Assembly (NCBI GenBank): GCA_910580075.1
Contig: CAJTVR010000051.1
Span: 5,343-34,225 of the forward strand
Length of the DNA: 28,883 bases
From: an uncultured Eubacterium sp.
Lineage (GTDB): Bacteria > Bacillota > Clostridia > Lachnospirales > Lachnospiraceae
Reading direction: 5' to 3'
Positions 1 through 8,063 of the stretch are shown one piece after another; position 1 is the first letter of the stretch, and the number at the start of each line of letters is the position of its first letter. The notes beneath the pieces were generated by a model, which had not been told where the DNA came from, did not search any database, and saw nothing but the letters and a program-made list of their open reading frames with translations. Position numbers and translations under genes: made by a program.

Positions 1-1432
1 CTATTCCTGAATCTTTTATCTGGAATTCTACTTCACGGTTCTTTAGATCATAGTTTACCATTATATCAATTTTATACTTATCTAATAAATCTGGATATTT
101 CCACGCCAGCTCAAATGGAGACAAATCCCGGACATTATCTCCCAAATCATCATAAATATCCCGCCATATTTGAATCTTTGAGGCATCTATTGCATTCTGC
201 ACTAATTCACGTATAAATATAAATTTTTCATCATGATAAATACTTATATTTTCTATCAAATTAAACGCTTTTTCTGATGAAAAAGTAAATTTTAAATTTT
301 GATTAGACGATACAGTTTCTTTTCCATCAATCTTTATAACATACTCTATTTCAGGTATTGACGCTTCCCACCCATTTGGAAAAATACTTTTTACATTTAA
401 TCTGGCGTTCCTTATCTCCTGCTCTATCCAGCTTTTCCAATTAATATGTTCCCGTATAGTTTGATGAAATAATTTATCTACCCTTTTCAAAAATATTTTT
501 TCATTTTCTTTTGCCATCCAATCACGACGACATTCTATTCCAATATTTTCCAGATTTACATTTGCAATCACTTTTATTTTTTCCTTTGAAATATATAAAG
601 TTTCAATACTCTTATGTTTAAAATAATGAGATAAATTTTCATCACTCAATGTTCCAAACGCAGCAATCGCAACCTTATTAAATCTATTATTATCCAAATC
701 ACATAAATCACCTATACGAAGTAAAAATGCTGCCAGCCTGGGATAAAACACTTCTCCATTAAATGAATCTTCTTTAGGCAATTCGTTTATAATACTCTCA
801 AAATTCCAGGTATGTGCCATAGATATGGTATTTATCATCTTAATAATGCGATCTGGCAAAAAAGAATCCTCTACCCGCAATAATTCTGCAATATTATTAT
901 AATTACTATTGGTTACCTGCTCAATACGTATTCCATGCCTGGATCGAAAATATTCCATTAAAACTATTGTCACACTTTGGCGTACATCCAATGGCCAGAA
1001 ACTATCTCCGCCACCATCCGTCAAGGTTCCACTTACAAGATTGACGGCTTTTCTTACTTCGCCGCTTTTATCTTGAATCTCTTCTAAAAACTCAGCAAAC
1101 ATATCGCTGCTCCAAATTTTCCGAACCTCCTCATCAGTATAAAGCATACCTATATCGTGCATATAGGAACACATCAATATTAAAAATGTATCCATGCCTG
1201 AAAGCATCTTAATTTTTTTCTTTCCAAGTACAGCTTCAATCGCGGATATAATACTCATTGAATGAAATGTATCATGCGTACTATATGTAGGAAATGTAGT
1301 TCCAACCGAAGCAAGATATCTATTTAATTTACGTTTCTGTAAGTCATAAACACTTTCTAAACATTTGATATTAACATCTTCCATACTCATTTTGTTCAAA
1401 TGTCTTTCTAAGGTATTTCGTTTCTTTCCCAT
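1..1432 (-). CDS. HD-domain / Hsp90-like (GHKL) ATPase, C-terminus cut by window edge
   Basis: The reading frame is open from the ATG at 1432 to the window edge, giving 477 residues. The start follows a strong AGGAGG site about 4 bases upstream. Residues about 50-110 look like an HD phosphohydrolase-type domain, with His57 and the doublet MHDIGM at 91-96. After a helical middle part, about residues 407-417 carry ELVQNAIDASK, the N-box of Hsp90/GHKL ATPases (Asn binds Mg-ATP), and the last visible residues are KDSGI, the start of the G1 box. The HD plus Hsp90-like layout is known, from memory, as HD-CE proteins predicted to act in biological conflict. The gene is visibly richer in A+T than the core genes and lies beside decayed toxin-antitoxin remnants, which suggests an acquired defence-type gene. 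The ATPase lid and any C-terminal effector are outside the window, so the function is inferred. Confidence 0.75.
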   Translation of the reverse strand, partial: MGKKRNTLERHLNKMSMEDVNIKCLESVYDLQKRKLNRYLASVGTTFPTYSTHDTFHSMSIISAIEAVLGKKKIKMLSGMDTFLILMCSYMHDIGMLYTDEEVRKIWSSDMFAEFLEEIQDKSGEVRKAVNLVSGTLTDGGGDSFWPLDVRQSVTIVLMEYFRSRHGIRIEQVTNSNYNNIAELLRVEDSFLPDRIIKMINTISMAHTWNFESIINELPKEDSFNGEVFYPRLAAFLLRIGDLCDLDNNRFNKVAIAAFGTLSDENLSHYFKHKSIETLYISKEKIKVIANVNLENIGIECRRDWMAKENEKIFLKRVDKLFHQTIREHINWKSWIEQEIRNARLNVKSIFPNGWEASIPEIEYVIKIDGKETVSSNQNLKFTFSSEKAFNLIENISIYHDEKFIFIRELVQNAIDASKIQIWRDIYDDLGDNVRDLSPFELAWKYPDLLDKYKIDIMVNYDLKNREVEFQIKDSGI

Positions 1433-1617
1433 ATTTCCTCCTGACTCAAGTTTATTATATTTCAGTATATTTCATGTATAGCACTGACTTCTATTTTCCA
1501 TTCTTTACAATCCATATTTTATCATAACCAGACAGTAATAGAAATAATAATTTTATCCCTGTCATCACAACAGACATCCTCAGCATTCACAATAAAAAAA
1601 CTCCTCTTTCCACATAA

Positions 1618-1651
1618 AAAAGACATTCACTTCTATTAGCAAATGTCTTTT
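1618..1651 (-). terminator. Probable bidirectional terminator
   Basis: A perfect 10-bp inverted repeat (aaaagacatt at 1618-1627, aatgtctttt at 1642-1651) has a 14-base loop. It sits 15 bases past the stop of the antitoxin-like gene. In the minus direction the stem ends in a run of U, as expected for an intrinsic terminator, although the stem is A+T-rich and therefore weak. It separates the antitoxin remnant from the HD/Hsp90-like gene. Confidence 0.6.
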
Positions 1652-1665
1652 CTATATATATATAT

Positions 1666-1878
1666 TCAGTGCTGTCCCTTGCTCTCTGGTTTATAAATCT
1701 TCGCAAGTTTCCGCTTTCTCATTATCTCAAGCAGTTCCGCTGCCCCTGCCCTGGTATCTGCCACAATCTCTGCCGGCGTCATTCCCTCATACCTCGCCGC
1801 ATTGTATTCCCTTAATTTCCTAATATTTTCCAGGTCAAACCGTTCATTGATCTCAGGCTCCTTAACTGCAGCAGCCAT
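1666..1878 (-). CDS. Antitoxin-like small protein, partner of a PIN toxin
   Basis: This is a 70-residue, charged, mostly helical protein with the core INERFDLENIRKLREYN and a stretch around TPAEIVADTRAGAAELLE. Small proteins of this type usually accompany PIN-domain toxins (MKVYLDTSVIS type) in Clostridia; this is recognition from memory. I chose the ATG at 1878 rather than the one at 1899 because GAGGAGG lies 7 bases before it. The 1899 ATG overlaps the stop of the toxin remnant as ATGA, so the two were translationally coupled. The frame is intact although the toxin is broken. No DNA-binding fold can be assigned from the sequence alone. Confidence 0.6.
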   Translation of the reverse strand: MAAAVKEPEINERFDLENIRKLREYNAARYEGMTPAEIVADTRAGAAELLEIMRKRKLAKIYKPESKGQH

Positions 1879-1895
1879 AGTCACTCCTCCTCTCT

Positions 1896-2340
1896 TCATA
1901 AAACTGACGGTGGATAAATCATCAGGTCCTTATAGCCCTCATATGTCGTAACAGCTTTTACTCCCTGAATTGTTTTTACATTTACGATATACTTAAAATT
2001 CCACGATATAATCATATCGCATCCCGCAAGAACCGCCGCTGCTATATGCCTGCCGTCATCATAGCTTTTTCTTTTCAATACCCCAGAATTAATAAATTTT
2101 TCTGCAAGGCTTACGGTATTCTCATCAGTTTCAATTATATTCTATCTGGTCCAGATAATCCAATAAAATTTCACGTTTTCCATTCTGCAATTGTTAGTCT
2201 CGTAAACTACAATATCCGAAATATACATCTCATACCTGCCTTTTTGAAAATCCCCACATATCCTACGTTTCTTTCATTCTTTCCGACGCATCTTTCTGGT
2301 CAAGATAGCTGATTACCGAAGTGTCCAGATACACTTTCAT
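1896..2340 (-). pseudogene. PIN-domain toxin remnant (VapC-like)
   Basis: The sequence begins with an ATG at 2340 encoding MKVYLDTSVISYLDQ, the first acidic strand of a PIN RNase. A TAG stop follows after 25 residues. The protein resumes in other frames: ISDIVVYETNNC near 2220, ETDENTVSLAEKF near 2130, then DDGRHIAAAVLAGCDMIIS in the last 60 codons. At least two further frame changes are needed between these segments, so no full-length product can be made. PIN toxins are metal-dependent RNases of type II toxin-antitoxin pairs. The order toxin then antitoxin with an ATGA overlap is kept. The lesions look like genuine decay, because there are several and of different kinds. Confidence 0.85.
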
Positions 2341-2468
2341 GATTTTCGTATGTCGTTCTCCTTAAAATTCCATTCCATTTCCACCCGCTTATCTTCACCC
2401 GGCTTTTTCCTGATTCTCTTTCCAATACCCCAGTTTCTCCTGACATGCCCTGATCAGTTTATCATTCG

Positions 2469-3380
2469 CTAAAATCCAAATATTTCCTTACGTAATTTTC
2501 TATTTTCAAGCAATGCCATATAACGCCGAAAAGTCACTCTTGCCTTATTATTTCTCTCTTCCTTGTTTATCATATCCCAATTCGTTTTTAACCGGCGGCG
2601 TGGCGGTGTACCAAAATAATACAGACCCACATGTTCATATTCAGGTCCTTCCGGCACAAAGACTACGTTTCCCGCTTCTTCCATCACGGGATCATGTAAC
2701 ATTTCATCATAAATTTTCCATAATGTCAAAAAACGCTCGTCATTTAAATGTTCCATTGTTTCCTTAAAAAAATCCGAAAAAGTATATATCCGATAATAAT
2801 TTTCATCTGCATACTCCATCAGCTCCAGAATCCAATACAGAGGGTTTTCTACGACATACCCGGATTCCATAAGCATGTCAAAACGGCTTTTCAAATCATC
2901 AAACTATGTTTTTAATTCCTGCGAAAACGAAACATTCTCATTATTATCCCAAAATAAAATCATATCATCGGGTGTTATTCCAAAAAAATCCATAGTAGAA
3001 ACAGATATTGTTTCCTGCGGGATTTCCAGTTGATACAAAATCCTCTTTCTTTTTTCCGCATCCTTAACCCGTTCCCATAATTCCCGGAAATCAGCATCAT
3101 ATACCTCTGAAACAGCCTGAATCACATATGCTGGCGCATCTGTCAGTGACGCAAAAAAACAAATCGTTTCCAGATCCCTGTCTTCGTATTTCTTGCCGGC
3201 CTCAAGTAACATGCCATCCTGCTCATAATAGGAACGCAGCATTTCCACAATAAGAGAACTATAATAAAAATCCATTCCATAATCATGCATCGAAGCTTTT
3301 TTAATCGTCACCGCCTTTATACCACATAATTGTACCTGTTCCATTTCCATCATTCTGCCCATTTGGAACAGCTTTTCCAT
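2469..3380 (-). pseudogene. Unrecognised gene split by an in-frame TAG
   Basis: Two blocks lie in the same frame, 158 codons from the ATG at 3380 and about 144 codons down to the TAG at 2469-2471, separated only by a TAG at 2904-2906. The three codons after the TAG are sense and continue into LKSRFDMLMESGYVVENP, so this is best read as one gene of roughly 300 codons interrupted by a single amber codon. I recognise no domain. The protein is acidic, has many aromatic residues and no membrane segment. The start has no clear ribosome site and a stop lies just upstream, so the 5' end may also be lost. Past the final stop another frame reads ANDKLIRACQEKLGYW to a TGA at 2395, which might be the original C-terminus after a frameshift. 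It lies just upstream of the broken PIN gene. Confidence 0.55.
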
Positions 3381-3441
3381 GCGGACTTTGAATTTTTATC
3401 TCACATACCAATAGTTCTCTTCACTATTTTTATTCTAAATA

Positions 3442-5283
3442 TCATTGTGGCAAGCTATCCCGCAAACAAAGAACCCCGTGACCAAGCTGTGGGTTCGGAT
3501 ACTCCTGCAATATCGGCAAATGCCTTGCGCCCCTTATCAGATACGCCTTCACCTTCTCCCCATACAGATACGGATCATTCCCCTCCACAATCCCCCACTG
3601 CATCAGCAGCGCAGCGCTCCCCGTCACAAACGGTGCTGCCATCGAAGTCCCGCTCTTTACCCCATAGCCTCCTCCCGGAACTGCGGACATGATACCGACT
3701 CCGGGTGCTGCAAGATCTGGTTTTACCTGATTGGTCATCCTTGTATAGCCTCTCCCGGAAAATTCCGCTGCCTGATTGGTTCTGGAATTATAAGCAGCTA
3801 CAGAAATTACTTTTTCTGCTGTTGAAGGAATCGTAAGAGTTGTATACTCTGTCGGATACAAAAAACCGGTGGCGCGGTTTAGGATGCCGCCGCCAGGAAG
3901 CCACATGTCAAATTCTCCGTTTACAATCCGCTCCGGCAGAAAGCGTATTTCCCATACACCGCTGTCTATAAAGTCCTGCACCGGCAGAAACTCGATATAT
4001 ATTTCCTGGTAAACATTGTAAGGGCTGGGTTCACCGTAATAAAGAAGAATTTCTGTCTGCTGCATCCGAAAACGCTGCGGCCCTAAAATTTTCTGGAGAG
4101 GCCCCGCCGTAATACCTGACGGATGTACAAGCTGGATACTGAATTCATCTGAATATGACTTCCAGATTTGAATATTTACAGATGTTTCATAAGTACTTAC
4201 TGCAAACTGTACGGCATTATCTGTTCCTCCGTCCATGCTGACCCGGCCGGATGTGTGCACGCTTGCAGTTCCTTCGTTTCCAGTCCCGGCTGCTATTACA
4301 TTTTTCCAATATCCGCTTAAACTGTTCAGATAGGTTTCAATCAGCGATGTACCGCTGTGGGAACCATAGTTGTTTCCAAAGCTCAGATTCAGTGCAATCG
4401 GAAGATTTAATTCCCTGGCCTTGCGCACCATATAATCGACCGCCAGCATAAGCTCTACCGTACTTGGAAATCCCTCTTCTCTTGGCACACCGAGCTTTAC
4501 AGCAATCAGTTCGCTTTCATAAGCAACTCCCCGGTACCGTCCGCCGGATGCCCGGCCGTTCCCTGCCATAATGCCGGCCACATGCGTCCCATGGCCGCTG
4601 CTGTCGCCTGTCAGCCTTACATATGATTTCTGAGCGTCACCGGCCTGCTGGCTTCTCATGCTGGAATCTGTGCGGCTTAATCCTCCTTCTTCGATAAAAA
4701 CCGGCCCGGATGGTTCCCTCAGCCCTTCGTTAATCTGTTCTCTTGTAAATTCGACACCTCTTACATATCCCTGCGGAGGCATCGTGCCAAGAGAGGGATC
4801 CGATACCAGTGTCTGATCCCAGATAGCTGCAATGCGTGTCGTTCCGTCCGGATTACAAAAATCCGGATGCCGCCAGTCAATTCCGCTGTCTGCTAATCCA
4901 CACAAAATTCCCCGCCCGCTCAGACGCCTTGCAGGTGTCGGTCCGGCATAAATACATGAAGCTCTGATTCCCTGGTCGACAGAGAAAAAGAGCCTCTTTG
5001 GTTTCTCAATATATTCAATTTCTACACGGTCTGTAAACATCTGCATCAGCTCCTGCGGCAGTGTTACAACTGCATATCCGTTCAATAATTCTATAATTGT
5101 AATCTGCGGATATTCCTCTCTCAGCTGGTTCAAAGATGCTGAATAACGGACAATCAGCTCCCATGTATTCTGCATCCGGTTATATCCGGTATCTAAGTCC
5201 AGCGATTTTTCCAGTTCGCGCTCTGTGGCATCCAGAGCGAGATTTAAAAGATTTTCCCGTTTTGGGTTAGTATTTTCCGGCAT
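3442..5283 (-). CDS. Subtilisin-like serine protease, S8 family, Csp-like
   Basis: This is a 613-residue subtilase with an intact triad: Asp132 in ADSGID, His231 in SSGHGTHVAG and Ser547 in SGTSMAAPF, plus the oxyanion Asn336 in GTGNEG. Residues 1-110 are a helical and strand prodomain. The region of about 340-480 between the Asn and Ser blocks is the jelly-roll type insertion seen in clostridial Csp proteases. There is no signal peptide, which fits a spore or cytoplasmic location. Known CspB proteases cleave pro-SleC, the cortex hydrolase zymogen, during germination, but no SleC gene is visible here, so the substrate is unknown. Lachnospiraceae often carry several such paralogues. The start at 5283 has a weak AAGG site. 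It follows the exonuclease gene by 49 bases and is probably co-transcribed with it. Confidence 0.88.
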   Translation of the reverse strand: MPENTNPKRENLLNLALDATERELEKSLDLDTGYNRMQNTWELIVRYSASLNQLREEYPQITIIELLNGYAVVTLPQELMQMFTDRVEIEYIEKPKRLFFSVDQGIRASCIYAGPTPARRLSGRGILCGLADSGIDWRHPDFCNPDGTTRIAAIWDQTLVSDPSLGTMPPQGYVRGVEFTREQINEGLREPSGPVFIEEGGLSRTDSSMRSQQAGDAQKSYVRLTGDSSGHGTHVAGIMAGNGRASGGRYRGVAYESELIAVKLGVPREEGFPSTVELMLAVDYMVRKARELNLPIALNLSFGNNYGSHSGTSLIETYLNSLSGYWKNVIAAGTGNEGTASVHTSGRVSMDGGTDNAVQFAVSTYETSVNIQIWKSYSDEFSIQLVHPSGITAGPLQKILGPQRFRMQQTEILLYYGEPSPYNVYQEIYIEFLPVQDFIDSGVWEIRFLPERIVNGEFDMWLPGGGILNRATGFLYPTEYTTLTIPSTAEKVISVAAYNSRTNQAAEFSGRGYTRMTNQVKPDLAAPGVGIMSAVPGGGYGVKSGTSMAAPFVTGSAALLMQWGIVEGNDPYLYGEKVKAYLIRGARHLPILQEYPNPQLGHGVLCLRDSLPQ

Positions 5284-5332
5284 GATTTATACCTTACTAT
5301 GTTTTTATTTCAGTATATGAATTTCTGCCTGA

Positions 5333-6004
5333 TTATTTCTGTACATTTCTTGTATATCTGCATTTTGGATAATTACTGCATCCATAAAATTCCCCATATC
5401 TGCCTTTTCTTTTGATCAGCTCTCCGCCGCATGACGGACAAATTTCTAAACTCATATTGTTTTGAATTTCAGCCATTTTTTCATAGCACTTCTGAGTCAT
5501 CATACAGTCATTTAACGCCCTGTGGGCACCGGTACAGTCAATGTCAAAATAAACGGCAAGATCCGTCAGCCTGTGGTGAGGCAGCATTGGAAGGCACTGT
5601 CTTGCCATATAGAGCGTATCAATGTAGTCGTTTTCCAGCGTGCCGGCAGGATACGTCTGAAGTGCCTGATGCAGAAATTTTAAGTCAAATGACTGGATAT
5701 TGTGTCCGACAAGCACACTGTCCCCGGCAAATTTAAGAAATTCCGGCAGTATGCCGGTAATCAGCGGCGCGTCTGCCACCATATCGTCTGTAATTCCGTT
5801 TACCTGCGATGCTGCATACGGAATCAGGCGCTCCGGATTGATCAGAGCAGAAAATGTATCTGTAATTTGTGCATTGTTTACCTTAACTGCTGAAATCTCA
5901 ATAATACTGTCATTTACATAGCTTGTACCTGTTGTTTCCAGATCAAATACCACATAATCCGGCACATATTTTACAAGCCGTTTTCCCGTTTTCGAATGAT
6001 CCAT
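5333..6004 (-). CDS. DEDDh 3'-5' exonuclease (DnaQ-like) with C-terminal topoisomerase zinc ribbon
   Basis: This is a 223-residue protein in two parts. Residues 15-175 are an RNase T/DnaQ-type exonuclease with the acidic set Asp21 and Glu23 (FDLETTG), Asp107 (SFDLKF), His161 (GAHRAL) and Asp166 (NDCMMT), which defines the DEDDh class. Residues 188-218 form a four-cysteine zinc ribbon (Cys189, Cys192, Cys209, Cys215) with the GCSNYPKC signature of topoisomerase I tails, which bind single-stranded DNA. It probably trims 3' ends of DNA in repair or processing. It is too short and too differently built to be confidently called the polymerase III epsilon subunit. It sits between a kinase gene (102-base gap) and the Csp-like protease. 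Confidence 0.88.
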   Translation of the reverse strand: MDHSKTGKRLVKYVPDYVVFDLETTGTSYVNDSIIEISAVKVNNAQITDTFSALINPERLIPYAASQVNGITDDMVADAPLITGILPEFLKFAGDSVLVGHNIQSFDLKFLHQALQTYPAGTLENDYIDTLYMARQCLPMLPHHRLTDLAVYFDIDCTGAHRALNDCMMTQKCYEKMAEIQNNMSLEICPSCGGELIKRKGRYGEFYGCSNYPKCRYTRNVQK

Positions 6005-6106
6005 GCGGCTTCTCCTCTTCTTTTGCGTTTTCTGTTCTTAAAGATTTGCTTACTCACTGTTACATTTTTCGGACGTCTGGTATGATACATGCTGCCTGCA
6101 TGGCAG

Positions 6107-7090
6107 TTACAGATAAGCCGTCCGGGCCTTTTCCAGTAAAATATGAAACCGTGTATATACTCCATATTCACTTTCGACTGTGATCTGATGACCCAGCCTT
6201 TCTAAAATCTGAGATGCCATATACAGTCCCATTCCTGTGGACTTATATTCCCCGTTATGATGATTGCTGCCCGTATAGCCGCGGTCAAAGATCCTTCGGA
6301 TATCTTTTGGCTGTATTCCTTCTCCGTTATCTTCTACAGTGAGTTCTATTTCCTTTTCTTTTTCTACACACCCGATACAAAGAACGGGATTTATGGAGCA
6401 GTATTTTACAGCATTCTGAATCAGCTGGTCTATCACATAAACCAGCCAGGAAGGATCTGTATATACGTTCAAAGGGCTGGCCTGTATTTTAATCTCAAAC
6501 TGTTTTTGGATTAGAAAGTACTGATTATTATGAACTGCCGTTTTGATACACTGCAAAATATCTGCAGAACAGACTTTTAAATCAAAAAGACTGCTCTGCA
6601 CTTTGCAGCCCAGCATTGCTCCGTTCAGCTGCTGGCGGATTGTTTCCAGCTGCTTTCTCTGTGATGTGCGAAGTTTCGCATCTTTTATTTTTTCATTCAT
6701 TAAAAGACTGGCTGACAGCGGCAGCTTGATTTCGTGGCACCACTTTGCGATATAGTCCTGTAAGTCACAGTTCAAGTCAAACTGTACACGAAGCTGCTCT
6801 TCCAGAATATCTGCATCATGTCTGATAATTTCCAGATTTTCGCCGTCTGCCAGTTCCGGCCAGATTATATAATTACAGTTCAGCAGCTCTTTTTTGAACG
6901 CCTGTTTTTTGTAATATCTGTACGCATCTGCCCCCGTAACAGCCAGAACCGTCAGTCCCAGCAGTATATTTATATATATCATCTGCCAGAAATCTGCTGC
7001 TTTCAGCAGGCAGTAATAGTACAAATTATAAGCAGCGGCCAGAAGCAGAAGCATGCCTGTCCACAGCCTGTTTTTATGCAGATAACTCAT
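6107..7090 (-). CDS. Sensor histidine kinase, short intramembrane-sensing (BceS-like) type
   Basis: This 327-residue kinase has two N-terminal membrane segments (about 10-30 and 36-56) with almost no extracellular loop, the layout of BceS/VraG-type kinases that sense through a partner transporter. The phosphoacceptor is His119 in KWCHEIKLPLS. The ATPase domain has Asn226 (LIQNAVKY), the G1 box DNGEGI at 254-259 and the G2 box STGMGLYM at 284-291. Its ATG overlaps the stop of the response regulator gene by four bases (7087-7090), so the two are translationally coupled. In this class an ABC transporter is usually adjacent; none is here, so the stimulus cannot be guessed. Confidence 0.9.
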   Translation of the reverse strand: MSYLHKNRLWTGMLLLLAAAYNLYYYCLLKAADFWQMIYINILLGLTVLAVTGADAYRYYKKQAFKKELLNCNYIIWPELADGENLEIIRHDADILEEQLRVQFDLNCDLQDYIAKWCHEIKLPLSASLLMNEKIKDAKLRTSQRKQLETIRQQLNGAMLGCKVQSSLFDLKVCSADILQCIKTAVHNNQYFLIQKQFEIKIQASPLNVYTDPSWLVYVIDQLIQNAVKYCSINPVLCIGCVEKEKEIELTVEDNGEGIQPKDIRRIFDRGYTGSNHHNGEYKSTGMGLYMASQILERLGHQITVESEYGVYTRFHILLEKARTAYL

Positions 7091-7767
7091 GGTATCAGAT
7101 ATCCCTGTCCCTTTCTTGTTACAATCAGATCTGTTCCGCTTATTTTTTTCAGTTTGCCTCTCAGACGGCTGACCATCGTTGTAAGCGTACCGTCAGATAC
7201 AAATTCATCTGTACTCCAAAGCTCCATCATCAGCTCCTGCCTCGTCACGATTTCAGATTTTTTTTCAGCTAATTTCGCAATAATCCGCTGTTCCGATTTC
7301 GTTAATTCAAGCACCGTATTCTGATACACCAGGCGGGACTGTCCGCTGTCAAAATACAGTCCCGGCCCTAGTAAAATCCGGGCATGCACCTGATACTGGT
7401 ATGTGCGGCGCAGCATAGCTTCTATCTTTGCCTTTAGCAGTTCAAGGCAGAATGGTTTTTCTACATAATCGTCGCCTCCCTGGGCAATAGCCATGATTTT
7501 ATCCATATCGTCACTGCGGCTGCTGATATAAATAACAGGAACCTGGGATTTCTCCCGGATTTTTCTGCACCAGTAAAACCCGTCATAACAGGGCAGGTTT
7601 ATGTCCATCAGAATCAGATGCGGCTGCATATCCATGCATTCCGATGTAATGTCTTCAAACTGTCTGGCCACAGCCGCCTGATATCCCCATTTTTCTAAAA
7701 ACTGAAGGATTTCCTCTGCAAGTACTCTGTCATCTTCTACAATCACAATTTTCATTCCTGCTTCCAT
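7087..7767 (-). CDS. OmpR/PhoB-type response regulator
   Basis: This two-domain regulator has a receiver with the acidic pocket IVEDD and the phosphoacceptor in LILMDINLP (Asp55 from the chosen start), the conserved Lys in EKPF, and a C-terminal winged helix including LTKSEQRIIAKL and TLTTMVSRLRGKL. It is the cognate partner of the overlapping BceS-like kinase. Three starts are possible: 7791, 7767 and 7755. I chose 7767 because GAGGG lies about 10 bases upstream, and 7755 (MKIVIVEDD) would be almost equally good. Its promoter must lie in or beside the 44-bp repeats, which begin about 70 bases upstream. Confidence 0.88.
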   Translation of the reverse strand: MEAGMKIVIVEDDRVLAEEILQFLEKWGYQAAVARQFEDITSECMDMQPHLILMDINLPCYDGFYWCRKIREKSQVPVIYISSRSDDMDKIMAIAQGGDDYVEKPFCLELLKAKIEAMLRRTYQYQVHARILLGPGLYFDSGQSRLVYQNTVLELTKSEQRIIAKLAEKKSEIVTRQELMMELWSTDEFVSDGTLTTMVSRLRGKLKKISGTDLIVTRKGQGYLIP

Positions 7768-7840
7768 GCATTCTGTTCCCTCTTTCTGCATTCTTTATGC
7801 CCGGATTCCCCGTATATCCTGTTCCATTCCCTGCAAGGTC

Positions 7841-7972
7841 TTCCTTCCCGCTTCCGTCAGCAGATCTTCCGGTCATACCCGGCCTTCCCTCCCGCTTCCG
7901 TCAGCAGATCTTCCGTGCATCCCCGGCCTTCCCTCCCGCTTCCGTCAGCAGAATTTCTGTGCATCCCCGGCT
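7841..7972. repeat. 44-bp tandem repeat, three copies
   Basis: Three adjacent copies lie at 7841-7884, 7885-7928 and 7929-7972. The shared core is cttccgtcagcaga, followed by a variable part ending near ccccggc. Copies 1 and 3 differ from copy 2 at several positions. The unit length is not a multiple of three, so it does not encode a repeated peptide. It fills the divergent space between the response regulator and the ZIP gene, which holds no other gene. Confidence 0.9.
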
Positions 7973-8063
7973 TCCTATGCACATCAGCCGCCAGAATGAT
8001 TCCTCCGTTACCCTGTCACCTTTGTACCCGCTTTCCAATATACTGATAGCAGGAGGTTTTAAC

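Noticed and set aside
2904..2906. TAG read as pyrrolysine or other recoding
   Set aside because: No Pyl machinery or recoding signal is visible, and neighbouring genes are clearly decaying, so a simple nonsense mutation is more likely.
5971..6171. Minus-strand frame of 66 codons between the kinase and the exonuclease
   Set aside because: It overlaps the ends of both neighbouring genes in another frame and has no recognisable feature or ribosome site.
7797..8063. N-terminal extension of the ZIP protein
   Set aside because: The frame is open, but the extension is the 44-bp repeat read through, and a strong AGGAGG marks the start at 8064.
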